This document shows, one piece after another, positions 5,546-12,997 of a DNA stretch of 20,704 nt (its first letter is position 1; the number at the start of each line of letters is the position of its first letter). Where the stretch lies: the IMG/VR virus record IMGVR_UViG_3300009774_000303, positions 1-20,704 of that record; one strand, 5' to 3'. A model generated the notes under the pieces. That model did not search any database, had not been told where the DNA came from, and saw nothing but the letters and a program-made list of their open reading frames with translations. The position numbers and the translations under genes are program-made. The DNA comes from a virus.

Positions 5546-7894
5546 CTATTCGCCATAATGATAAAGTCGCTGCCTACCATAAATCGGCAAACGCTTAATA
5601 ATACTGGTTCGTTCCCAACTAGGAATTTGAGCCATAAGTGCTGCGATCTGATAACTATCAGTGGTCTTTAACTCCGGAAGATTACGATTGAAGCACTCAC
5701 ACCAAATTTCTGCATTGCTTACAGAGGTTCGGGCAATAGTCCCAGTATGTTTGACTCCACCAAATTCGCTGCCGCTTAGGTAATTTCTACGGGCAAATAA
5801 ATCCATACTGTCCCAATCATCTGGAAGTAGTGTATTCAGGTATTCTTCGACCATACCAACACGTTCATCGGCCTCCATGGCACCTTTCTGCGCCTTTTCA
5901 GCCTCTTCTAAAACATCACCCTCGAGATATAGTTTTTCGCTGGAGTTCCATATTGCTTTTGCTTCGGCCCAGAACTGCTGTCTGTATTGCTCCGTGAAAT
6001 TCCAGGTCTTCTTCTGTTTTTTCTGATGTACCTTGATAATCCAAAAGCGGCGGTTCCCCGTTATGTCACGCAAATATCCACGCTCTCCGTTAACCGTTGC
6101 AATGACAATGCACTGTCTGGGATGGCTTTCCACAACTCTGCCATAAGACGGACGGTACTTATCATCCGAAGTAGAGAGGAATGCTTTCACTTTTTCAATG
6201 TCGGCTTTCTTCATTCCAGCAAGTTCCCCGATTTCAACCACCCAAAACCCCTGCAGTTTTTCAGCACCCGACTTGTCGTCCATATCGGTGAGGGATAGAG
6301 TTTCAGAATAGTACTCTGCTGTTACAAGGTCTTTAACAATCGTGCTTTTGCCAATACCCTGATCACCATCAATCACAGGAACGCAGTCAAACTTTATTCC
6401 AGGAACATATATCCGCGCAACAGCCGCTGCGAAAGTCTTTCTAGTCACCGTGCGTATATACTCGGTGTCCTCGGCTTGAAGATTCTTGATTAAAACATCT
6501 TCCACACGCTTAACTCCGTCCCATGCAGGAAGAGAATCAAGATAATCTCTTATAGGATGGAATCTCCTATCATCAGCAACCTTGGTAAATGCAACATCGT
6601 GATTTCTGCTTGAGAACGGAAGGTAGCGAATATCCATAATAGACTTAAGCTGGGCCGTGTCGGCATCTCTCCAAAATACGTTACACTCCGGTCTTTCCCA
6701 GTGAAGTGGACCTGTAACCTGAATACGGTTCGACAGCTCGTTAAATGCAAAATTTTCAAAATCCGGATCATGATTGAGGATAAGATTTAAGTTGTAAACA
6801 CTGTTTTCAAGTAAACTAGACCTTGGCTGATACTTCAGTTTTTCTTTCCAGCTGTCACCAACATCTGTGAAATCCGCTTCAGCTTCTGCAAGTTTTTCAT
6901 TAGTTGCAGAAACTTTCACCGCATCGACCTTCATGGCAAAATCACACATATTCTTGAAGGACTTCTTATCATCGTCCTCACCAAACTTATGGATACGGAC
7001 AATGTCAAAGGCATTGCATAATCTAAGGTATGCCGGGTCCTTGGCATGATGGCTGTAGACGAACTTGCCACCCTCTTTGATTTCAACACCGGCCATACTG
7101 CTTGATTCGATAAAATGGTATCGGTCCTCATTTTCTGTTGGCTCGTAGACGTCTGACAAAAACGCATCGATTGCTTTTGTGACGGGAAAGTAAACCCTAT
7201 TAAAAATCCCCACAACACCGTCCTTTTCAAGAGGGGCTTGTACCTTCTGATGTGCTACCGTATTCGCCTTGCTCTCCCTAGATGAAGTTGGAAGTCTTGT
7301 AGGATCTGTCCATTCGGGATGAGCCTTTAAGATTTCATCCGGGTCGAGCCAATTCTTGTCAACTTCCTTATAAACAAAATCTCCGTTCGATGGAGTACTT
7401 GGCCAGTACATAAGCTGATTTGGCAGATACGAGCATTCATCGAAATAATCAATGCCAAGCATATGTGCAAGGTATCTCGAAACTGCTACAAACTCCTCCG
7501 AGGTGACATCTCTCGCAAGAGGCAAGATAATACGTACTCTGGGATTTTCATCGGTACTGCTATGGGTTGAATAAAGGACAGAAGTATACTGGGCATTCGA
7601 TTCGTAGTTTTCAAGAAAATCTTTATCAATTCTGTCACCATCTAAAGCAATCATGGAGCGCAGCTCAACAGTATCAATTTTCCTGCGACCACCTTTTAAC
7701 ACGCCTGCAACAAAACCACCATGATCTTTTGCATCATCCTTTTGAGCTTTGCTAAACTTGGCATATTCTTCAGCTGATTCTGTTGTTCGGATTGTGGTCT
7801 TCAATCTATCTTTAAGCTGATTAAATGTGATTTCCTTGTTGACCCACTTCTTTGCCTGTCGGCTGTTCCCATAGGCAATGGCTAGTTTTCTCAA
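5546..7894 (-). CDS. VapE-type phage replication protein: primase-polymerase-like N-terminus and helicase
   Basis: This 782-residue replication protein combines an N-terminal primase-polymerase-like region with a VapE/D5-like ATPase. IALDGD (82-87), YSTHSS (108-113) and PRVRIILPL (118-126) match the D-x-D, His and Arg/Leu-rich motifs of archaeo-eukaryotic-type primases. Later come the Walker A motif GDQGIGKST (510-518), a Walker B-like VVEIGEL, and NGERGYLRDITGNRRFW, the arginine-containing sensor region typical of virulence-associated protein E. The start is TTG at 7894 with AAAGGAGG about eight bases upstream, one base after the preceding stop. It probably primes and unwinds phage DNA with the neighbouring VRR-NUC and SNF2 proteins. 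The name VapE is historical and does not by itself mean virulence. Confidence 0.92.
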   Translation of the reverse strand: MRKLAIAYGNSRQAKKWVNKEITFNQLKDRLKTTIRTTESAEEYAKFSKAQKDDAKDHGGFVAGVLKGGRRKIDTVELRSMIALDGDRIDKDFLENYESNAQYTSVLYSTHSSTDENPRVRIILPLARDVTSEEFVAVSRYLAHMLGIDYFDECSYLPNQLMYWPSTPSNGDFVYKEVDKNWLDPDEILKAHPEWTDPTRLPTSSRESKANTVAHQKVQAPLEKDGVVGIFNRVYFPVTKAIDAFLSDVYEPTENEDRYHFIESSSMAGVEIKEGGKFVYSHHAKDPAYLRLCNAFDIVRIHKFGEDDDKKSFKNMCDFAMKVDAVKVSATNEKLAEAEADFTDVGDSWKEKLKYQPRSSLLENSVYNLNLILNHDPDFENFAFNELSNRIQVTGPLHWERPECNVFWRDADTAQLKSIMDIRYLPFSSRNHDVAFTKVADDRRFHPIRDYLDSLPAWDGVKRVEDVLIKNLQAEDTEYIRTVTRKTFAAAVARIYVPGIKFDCVPVIDGDQGIGKSTIVKDLVTAEYYSETLSLTDMDDKSGAEKLQGFWVVEIGELAGMKKADIEKVKAFLSTSDDKYRPSYGRVVESHPRQCIVIATVNGERGYLRDITGNRRFWIIKVHQKKQKKTWNFTEQYRQQFWAEAKAIWNSSEKLYLEGDVLEEAEKAQKGAMEADERVGMVEEYLNTLLPDDWDSMDLFARRNYLSGSEFGGVKHTGTIARTSVSNAEIWCECFNRNLPELKTTDSYQIAALMAQIPSWERTSIIKRLPIYGRQRLYHYGE

Positions 7895-7895
7895 C

Positions 7896-8504
7896 TTAAT
7901 AACCTCCTTTCATACGAGGTCTTTCTCCATGTTCAAATCTCGACTGTCTTGCAGCACGGTAGGCTTTCTCTGTTGCTCTAGAATCCATATCACAAAGATA
8001 GGTGCTGTCATCACCGAACAGCTCAAATTTGCCTTTATAATTTATCCCAGGATATGCAGCAAAGTAATCTCCATCGATGGTTTCGAAGTTGTACTTATTA
8101 GGCCAATTACCGTTGTCATCATAAGCTTCACTTTCAATGCACCATAGGATTTCGTTAATATCTGCACCACTTGGAATATTTCCAACCACTAGGATTGCTG
8201 TCTTGGACTTTCCGTTAGCATCAGGATCGTCTTTTCCCATCTCGTAGAAACGGTTAATTTTCTCGGCATCAGCATCGGTCATCTGACCCTTGACCTCAAC
8301 ATAAAGATCTCCTCCATCTCTACCATCCACACCATGAAGAAGGAAATCCGGAAGATACATCAGACCATTTCCAAGATCATAGCCTTCAGGTTCATATTCG
8401 TAATCAACGCCACAAAAATCGAAGAATACTGCCCAGCGGGCTTCAAGCCTTGATCGAAAGAGGTAACCTTTGTATTCGCTCTGTATTGCTTTTATTTTTC
8501 TCAT
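7896..8504 (-). CDS. PD-(D/E)XK nuclease-like phage protein
   Basis: This 202-residue protein looks like a small restriction-endonuclease-fold nuclease. It starts with a SRLEARWAVFFD segment (18-29, including Glu21), then YLPDFLL with Pro-Asp at 52-53, and YVEVKG with Glu70 and Lys72: together an E...PD...ExK active site. The remaining part has GDYFAAYPG and other aromatic-rich segments without a recognised domain. The ATG at 8504 has GGAGGACTC upstream and overlaps the preceding TGA as ATGA; vapE starts one base after its stop. Tight coupling to replication genes suggests a role in phage DNA processing. The fold call rests on motifs only. Confidence 0.7.
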   Translation of the reverse strand: MRKIKAIQSEYKGYLFRSRLEARWAVFFDFCGVDYEYEPEGYDLGNGLMYLPDFLLHGVDGRDGGDLYVEVKGQMTDADAEKINRFYEMGKDDPDANGKSKTAILVVGNIPSGADINEILWCIESEAYDDNGNWPNKYNFETIDGDYFAAYPGINYKGKFELFGDDSTYLCDMDSRATEKAYRAARQSRFEHGERPRMKGGY

Positions 8505-8932
8505 AAAGAGTCCTCCTCAAAATCTTTATTGAAATATCTGATCGGCTGTCTGCGTATCTTTGCTTTTTCAATTTCAACACCCATACCTCTTGAAATGACA
8601 TCACCGAGCACCCATACTTCCTGGCATTTACCCATCAGGATGATGTCCATAAAAAGTGCGAGGTCGCGCTCTTTCTCATTGTTATCATCCATAAACTGTG
8701 GAAACATTAGATGAGGAGCCAGTGGAATGTTTCCTTTCTCTAATGCAAAGCGGCAGAAATCCTGTGCCATTTTAATATTGCCTTCGGTGTCCCCACTAAA
8801 AGGAGAACAAATATACACGAGGGGTTTAAAGGCAGCTTTGGATACTGCCTTTTCCTCACGAGTGATATTGTTTAGTGCTTCATAACACGTTAAATCAAGA
8901 TAACCTTCGGAGTTTCTCATATCGATTCCCAT
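8501..8932 (-). CDS. DUF4406 protein, nucleoside deoxyribosyltransferase-like
   Basis: This 143-residue protein matches the DUF4406 family, which is related to nucleoside 2-deoxyribosyltransferases. VYICSPFSGDTEGN (39-52) gives the Rossmann-like phosphate-binding start, APHLMFPQFMDD follows, and the segment ISRGMGVEIEKAK carries the S-x-G-x3-E pattern equivalent to the catalytic glutamate region. The start is the ATG at 8932 because GGAGGTG lies six bases upstream; a longer TTG-initiated reading overlaps the antirepressor gene without its own ribosome site. The gene begins one base after the antirepressor stop and overlaps the nuclease gene by four bases. A role in nucleotide metabolism of phage or host is possible, but the substrate is unknown. 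Confidence 0.8.
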   Translation of the reverse strand: MGIDMRNSEGYLDLTCYEALNNITREEKAVSKAAFKPLVYICSPFSGDTEGNIKMAQDFCRFALEKGNIPLAPHLMFPQFMDDNNEKERDLALFMDIILMGKCQEVWVLGDVISRGMGVEIEKAKIRRQPIRYFNKDFEEDSL

Positions 8933-8933
8933 A

Positions 8934-9716
8934 TCACACCTCCAACTCAATCTGCGGATAGATACCGTCCACTTTCAGCTGCTCATAGATGAAGAGTCTG
9001 CCTTTTTGCGTCCATTTGGTATGAACTTTCGTGTGTTGGATACCTTTACTATCCGCATAAATATGTGTGTTGGTTTTGGTATATCCGTTGGGAGCATGCT
9101 TTTGATACAACAGCCAAATGTCACCCTGCTTGAACTGGATTCCGTTCTCATGAAGATATTCATTCATACGGATCCCGCTCCAACCGTAGTCTTTGGCAAT
9201 AACGGAGATGTTAACGGCATCCTTGCAATTAAGAACCACATCGTAATAATTTGCTTTGGGTTTCATCTCAGCAATTTGCTGTTGTCCCACTGCAACTGCT
9301 GCCATAAGTCTCTTATTCTTCTCACGTTCTTCCTTAAGTGCAGTAAAAGCAGCAATGGCAAGGTCAGGATTGGCTATGAGTTCATCGGTTGCGTACATAC
9401 CATGCTTTCGAATGTCTGGTAGCACTTCGCTGGTAACCCATCGCTTAAACTTCTTAGCTTTTGGCATTTTGCTTGAGAGGATAAGACTATAAAGACCTGA
9501 TTCGTTGAAAGCAGTCATTGTTTGATTTCTACCGATGGCGTCACGAATCGTTACGTCACTCTTGTCTTCTTCGTCTACATGGTCAATTAGGGCTTTTCGA
9601 GTGTTGGTGTAACTGAGAATATCTGCTACATCCTTTCCAACAAAGTATGGCTGACCATCAATTGTTGTGGTGCGTACAGACCCAAATTCTGCATTGTTGT
9701 AAACTTGTAATTCCAT
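8934..9716 (-). CDS. Phage antirepressor, BRO-N plus KilAC domains
   Basis: This 260-residue antirepressor has an N-terminal BRO-N domain (about 1-110: FGSVRTTTIDGQPYFVGKDV, then ALIDHVDEEDK and FNESGLYSLILSSKMPKAK, RWVTSEVLPDIRKHG) and a C-terminal KilAC domain (about 155-255: VNISVIAKDYGWSG, MNEYLHENGIQFKQGDIWLL, TKWTQKGRLFIYE). Proteins of this kind promote lytic development by inactivating the phage repressor. The ATG at 9716 has AAGGAGGT at ideal spacing; a TTG 23 codons upstream overlapping the previous stop would extend the frame but adds no conserved sequence. The ribosome-binding site is part of a multi-state RNA fold (see 9723-9785), so expression is probably coupled to the upstream gene. 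Confidence 0.92.
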   Translation of the reverse strand: MELQVYNNAEFGSVRTTTIDGQPYFVGKDVADILSYTNTRKALIDHVDEEDKSDVTIRDAIGRNQTMTAFNESGLYSLILSSKMPKAKKFKRWVTSEVLPDIRKHGMYATDELIANPDLAIAAFTALKEEREKNKRLMAAVAVGQQQIAEMKPKANYYDVVLNCKDAVNISVIAKDYGWSGIRMNEYLHENGIQFKQGDIWLLYQKHAPNGYTKTNTHIYADSKGIQHTKVHTKWTQKGRLFIYEQLKVDGIYPQIELEV

Positions 9717-9722
9717 AAGAAT

Positions 9723-9785
9723 TACCTCCTTGAATTTTTTTTGGAGGTATTGACCTCCTAAGTGGTAGCCTCGGGAGGAGGTCAA
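9723..9785 (-). promoter_or_regulatory. Four-segment RNA switch candidate sequestering the antirepressor SD
   Basis: On the minus-strand transcript four segments follow one another. Segment 1, TTGACCTCCT (9785-9776), contains the stop codon of the sigma-like gene. Segment 2 is AGGAGGTCAA (9759-9750), segment 3 is TACCTCC (9749-9743), and segment 4 is GGAGGTA (9729-9723), which is the antirepressor Shine-Dalgarno box. Segments 1 and 2 pair over 10 bp without mismatch. Segments 2 and 3 pair as GGAGGT-CAAT-ACCTCC. Segments 3 and 4 pair over 7 bp and hide the ribosome site. The three hairpins exclude each other. A ribosome finishing the upstream gene would cover segment 1, let 2 pair with 3, and free the site. 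Confidence 0.6.
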
Positions 9786-10309
9786 ATCTGACGATTCTGA
9801 TATTCTTCTTGTAATTTTTTTGTAGCTCTTTTCAATTTTTGTGTAATATTATTTTCTTCAGCACCGATGGAGTTGGCATATTCACGGATTGACATGCCAT
9901 CGATTCGAACTGCAATGAAGGCATCTGCCCATTCTGGTTTTTTGGAAAGTGCGCTTCGTATCCATTGGCAAACATCTTGGTGTATATTCTGGCTATCACA
10001 ACTAATTTCATCTTTTCTAAACACTCTGTCGTCAGCCACTTCTTTCATAAGAGGTTCTGAAGTATCAATTCCCTCTCCTTCTTCATTAGGCTTTGCTTTG
10101 GAATAGCCCCAGTGCCTGTCAAACTTGTGCCAATTGTTGTACTCTTGTCTGTTGAATTTCTCATTAAATGCATTTTGGATTAACTGTTCTTTATGTGATT
10201 TAGGAAATACATCACCTTCTATAGACAAACTAATCCACATTTCCTCAACTTCCTTTTCACTGAGTTCAATTGTTTGAAATTTGTTTTCATACCTTACTGA
10301 TAATCTCAT
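9782..10309 (-). CDS. Sigma-70-like factor of the mobile-element type
   Basis: This 175-residue protein has a C-terminal sigma region-4-like helix-turn-helix: FIAVRIDGMSIREYANSIGA followed by ENNITQKLKRATKKLQEEY (about 131-170). The N-terminal half, with YENKFQTIELSEKEVEEMW, FNRQEYNNWHKFDRH and SEPLMKEVADDRVFRKDE, resembles sigma-like proteins I know from integrative elements of gut Clostridia rather than from classical phages. It is probably an alternative sigma factor or activator for element genes. The ATG at 10309 has AGGAG seven bases upstream, inside a hairpin (see 10316-10344). Its stop codon lies inside the next gene's regulatory structure. Family membership is from pattern recognition, so the exact target promoters are unknown. 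Confidence 0.75.
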   Translation of the reverse strand: MRLSVRYENKFQTIELSEKEVEEMWISLSIEGDVFPKSHKEQLIQNAFNEKFNRQEYNNWHKFDRHWGYSKAKPNEEGEGIDTSEPLMKEVADDRVFRKDEISCDSQNIHQDVCQWIRSALSKKPEWADAFIAVRIDGMSIREYANSIGAEENNITQKLKRATKKLQEEYQNRQI

Positions 10310-10627
10310 TAGATTCTCCTATACCGTCTTGCAAGACGGCGGAGTACTAATGAGTCTTTGTAAAATAATGACCAACAGAGTTATTTCCTAAAAATATGTA
10401 TAGGAAATAAAACGGAGGATCATAAATTTTTCCAATAGCCTATAATTGGCAATCTTCGAATCATTTATGTATCCGCCATCTTCTGCTGGCCAGCTTTAGA
10501 CGCATTTATATTTTTGTAAAGTTTTGTCCCTTACATTTATAAATATAATAGGTTTTCAAATTTCACGCCCAACTCGATGAGTTTGATACAAAATGGCTAT
10601 TTACAAGGCTTTTTAACATTTATGCAT
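10310..10627. other. Structured leader and intergenic region before sigma-like gene
   Basis: No convincing protein gene lies here. Besides the SD hairpin at 10316-10344, it holds a perfect 10-bp inverted repeat with a 10-base loop, TTATTTCCTA and TAGGAAATAA at 10381-10410, and a smaller CCAAT/ATTGG dyad at 10432-10449. On the minus strand an 11-codon ORF (10423-10388) ends inside the inverted repeat; it has only a weak upstream GGA. A loose promoter (TTGGGC, 17 bases, ATTATA) can be seen near 10546-10574 in minus orientation. The region probably carries the promoter and a long 5' leader of the early operon. Confidence 0.5.
10316..10344 (-). promoter_or_regulatory. Hairpin sequestering the SD of the sigma-like gene; 16-bp perfect palindrome
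   Basis: CCGTCTTGCAAGACGG at 10324-10339 is a perfect palindrome. In the minus-strand RNA it folds as CCGTCT-TGCA-AGACGG. The flanking CTCC (10344-10341) and GGAG (10319-10316) extend the stem across a small internal loop. That GGAG is the Shine-Dalgarno sequence of the sigma-like gene, so the folded leader would hide it. As DNA the palindrome could equally be an operator. Confidence 0.55.
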
Positions 10628-10671
10628 AAAAAAAGAACCCCTTTCGGGGTCCAAAACCAACTCAATGAGTT
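10571..10671. repeat. Pair of 13-bp dyad repeats AACTC(G/A)ATGAGTT
   Basis: AACTCGATGAGTT (10571-10583) and AACTCAATGAGTT (10659-10671) are each an inverted repeat with a three-base centre and differ at one position. They are 88 bases apart and flank the terminator of the restriction operon. Both are preceded by a CC dinucleotide, giving a 15-base match. They may be operator sites or a recombination scar at the junction between the restriction island and the phage module. Confidence 0.5.
10628..10650 (-). terminator. Intrinsic terminator of the restriction-modification operon
   Basis: The minus-strand RNA folds ACCCC-GAAA-GGGGT (10650-10637), a five-bp stem closed by a GNRA-type GAAA loop, followed by TCTTTTTTT (10636-10628). 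It lies about 30 bases after the stop codon of the ImmA/IrrE-like gene. It should end transcription of the restriction operon before the phage early module. Confidence 0.85.
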
Positions 10672-10680
10672 ACCTGATTT

Positions 10681-12267
10681 TTATTCTGTAATTTCACTAC
10701 CTAATTCAGATATTCCAAACTTCTCTAAGACACCATTAAAATCTTTAATTGAGAGCCCTGGCATAATATCCAATATCCGAATATAAATTTTATCTGGTTC
10801 GTCATAATAATTTAATTTATTCTTTGATTTATCAAATAATTTTTGCGTTACTCTAGAGCACAATCGCATTCCTACACAAATTGCCATAAGAACGTTAGTG
10901 GTCATGTTGTTATAATTATTTTTCTTAATTTTCCCATGGTAGTTTTTATGAAGTCCAGTCTCTTCTTTGAATTTCTCAGGATAGTTCCATTTTCTTTTAT
11001 CCATCAAGAACCATAGACAATCACATAGGGTCTTATCTGGATTGCCTATCATCGTCATAAGTTCTCTTTCCTCTTGTTCATCATAAAAAGTTAACTGTTT
11101 ATAAAACGCTTGATAAGCTTCCTCCGATTCTACCTTTATAGCGGACTGAAATTCCGGATGGAATGCAAGAATTCTCCTATCAACTCCCTCCATCCTTGTA
11201 AGCATTGAATAACCAAGGAAGTCTTTATATGTGTTAGTATAATTAACGTACTTCAATTCGCGGATATTAATAATGCATTTTGAGAGATTCTCTTTTGCCT
11301 TTGGTGTTAAATATAGATTACCATCTTTTTGTTTTACATACTGACTATTCGCGAGTACAAAGTACCCATCAGCGAATACAAAATGTCTCCCTTTTATCCA
11401 TTTCTGAAGAACTGAATCCGAATCAATAATATTTATTGCTTCAACAGGAGTCAATTTTACAAAGTCATTTTTGTTGTTAATTTCTTCATAAACAATTTCG
11501 TAATCTTCAAACTCTGAAATTGTTTCTTCTAAACCAACTTCGATCAATCGATATTTAATAGATGATCTTGATGTTATAAAAAACTCACTTAAATCATTAA
11601 TTAAAGTGTCACAGGATAAAATTGAATTTTCTTCTGGTATGCTATATTGCTCAATAAGTTCTATTGCTTTATTTTTAAAGCTGTTTTTGGGCATTAATAC
11701 TCTTGGTGCCAATCTATGTGCCTGCCACTCTAGCCATCTTACTTCATTTTCCTTTGTTTTTTTCCCTTCTGGAGGTGTATAGAAGGTTTCAGACTGGCGG
11801 CATAAAATAGGGTATAGTTTTTCAGGAGCGTCCCTATTTTTTCTCTCTAAGATTTCAAAATATCTCTTATCCTTTTCCCAATGAAGAGCCTCATGAATTA
11901 GTGTATTTCTTTTGAAACCTTCACCATAGGCGGACACGGATAAGGGATCGACCAAAACCGTTTTAGCCTTAAACTCGGTTGATCTATACTGTCCTGTTTC
12001 CAGATCATAAACTTCTACACTTGTATCCAGCATTAAGCAGCATCCGAAAATATCTAAATCTCTGGATAAAGATACTTCTTGTACAGTTAGTCCCATTACC
12101 TTGAGAATATCATCAACAGGAAGAGGCATTGGGTCAACCAATGCCTGTTTACAATATTTTGTTAGAAATTTAGTTGCATAATCGTCAAGTCGATTTTTAC
12201 CAAGAATCAATGCTCCTGATTTTTTATTTATATCAAAAATATCACTTGATGTTATTACCCTCTTCAT
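10681..12267 (-). CDS. ImmA/IrrE-type zinc metallopeptidase with unknown C-terminal domain
   Basis: This 528-residue protein begins with an ImmA/IrrE-like domain: a YATKFLTKYCKQ...PLPVDDILKVMGL helix region (30-60), then TLIHEALHW with the zinc motif HEALH at 125-129, and WLEWQAHRLAPRVLMP with Glu180, the usual third-ligand region. Such peptidases cleave XRE-family repressors or other regulators. The remaining roughly 330 residues are unrecognised. Its ATG overlaps the end of the YgjP-type gene by 26 bases, so it is translationally coupled to the restriction operon and is its last gene. It could cleave a regulator or subunit of this system; the target cannot be read from the sequence. Confidence 0.82.
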   Translation of the reverse strand: MKRVITSSDIFDINKKSGALILGKNRLDDYATKFLTKYCKQALVDPMPLPVDDILKVMGLTVQEVSLSRDLDIFGCCLMLDTSVEVYDLETGQYRSTEFKAKTVLVDPLSVSAYGEGFKRNTLIHEALHWEKDKRYFEILERKNRDAPEKLYPILCRQSETFYTPPEGKKTKENEVRWLEWQAHRLAPRVLMPKNSFKNKAIELIEQYSIPEENSILSCDTLINDLSEFFITSRSSIKYRLIEVGLEETISEFEDYEIVYEEINNKNDFVKLTPVEAINIIDSDSVLQKWIKGRHFVFADGYFVLANSQYVKQKDGNLYLTPKAKENLSKCIINIRELKYVNYTNTYKDFLGYSMLTRMEGVDRRILAFHPEFQSAIKVESEEAYQAFYKQLTFYDEQEERELMTMIGNPDKTLCDCLWFLMDKRKWNYPEKFKEETGLHKNYHGKIKKNNYNNMTTNVLMAICVGMRLCSRVTQKLFDKSKNKLNYYDEPDKIYIRILDIMPGLSIKDFNGVLEKFGISELGSEITE

Positions 12268-12997
12268 TATCTACCTGTTCTCCTTTTTCGATATAGTCTA
12301 AAGGCATCTCTGATAATAGTTTTCTTGCCTCTTTCCAGGTAGGGTAGAACTCCTCAACAAGAGAATAGAATCTATTAGTGTGATTTTTTTCTACTAAGTG
12401 CACAATCTCATGAATAACTAGATACTCAAGACATTCTATTGGCTTTTTAGCGAGCTGCAGGTTAATCCATATTCTTTTCTTATCAATATTACAGGTACCC
12501 CACTTAGTCCTCATGTTCTTGATTTTATACTCATTAGCATAAACATTTGTTTTTGCCTCACACCTTGATACAACCCCATCCAATACTCGATTAAGCTCTT
12601 CTCTATACCATTCATTAAAAACTCTTTCCCTTGATTCTTTGCTTGATCTTTCGGGAGCAGTTAGTATAATCTTATTTGGCAGTTTAGAAATTTCGTATTT
12701 ATTCCCCTCATAAACCACCTGTAAACGATATGGCTTTCCCCATAAATAGTGTGACTCACCAGAAACATACTCTCGTTCTGATTGTCGTGCTTGTGATAAC
12801 ATTCTATCTCTTACCTTTGTTATCTCAGGCATTTTCTTTAAAACAAAAAGTCTTATTTCTACATCAGGATAATCACTAGGAGCGCTGACGGTTACATTGC
12901 CTTCTGGAGGATTAACTCTTACATAAAGATTTTTAAGATTTTTCTTTTTGATAATTTCAATTGGCATTCCACCAATTATTTCTTCACTACTCATCAT
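12242..12997 (-). CDS. YgjP/DUF45-type zinc metallopeptidase of Type I R-M operon
   Basis: This 251-residue protein matches the YgjP (DUF45, M48-like) family. The C-terminal half has MRTKWGTCN, INLQLAKKPIECLEYLVIHE and then HEIVH at 196-200 with a further His at 206, the HExxH-x5-H zinc signature, followed by FYSLVEEFYPTWKEARKLL. The N-terminal part has IEIIKKKNLKNLYVRVNPPEG and the VTVSAPSDYP segment usual for the family. The ATG at 12997 (or 12994) overlaps the end of hsdR; AGGT lies six bases upstream. YgjP-like genes are frequent partners of hsdR. Here it is followed by a second, different zinc peptidase. It is probably cytoplasmic, with no signal peptide. Confidence 0.88.
   Translation of the reverse strand: MMSSEEIIGGMPIEIIKKKNLKNLYVRVNPPEGNVTVSAPSDYPDVEIRLFVLKKMPEITKVRDRMLSQARQSEREYVSGESHYLWGKPYRLQVVYEGNKYEISKLPNKIILTAPERSSKESRERVFNEWYREELNRVLDGVVSRCEAKTNVYANEYKIKNMRTKWGTCNIDKKRIWINLQLAKKPIECLEYLVIHEIVHLVEKNHTNRFYSLVEEFYPTWKEARKLLSEMPLDYIEKGEQVDNEEGNNIK

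Noticed and set aside
9717-9785. Longer antirepressor starting at TTG 9785
   Set aside because: The added 23 residues contain no conserved sequence and the AAGGAGGT box points to the ATG at 9716.
10388-10423. Eleven-codon leader peptide
   Set aside because: It has only a weak ribosome site and no codon bias suggesting a sensing peptide; it is noted in the intergenic entry but not called as a gene.
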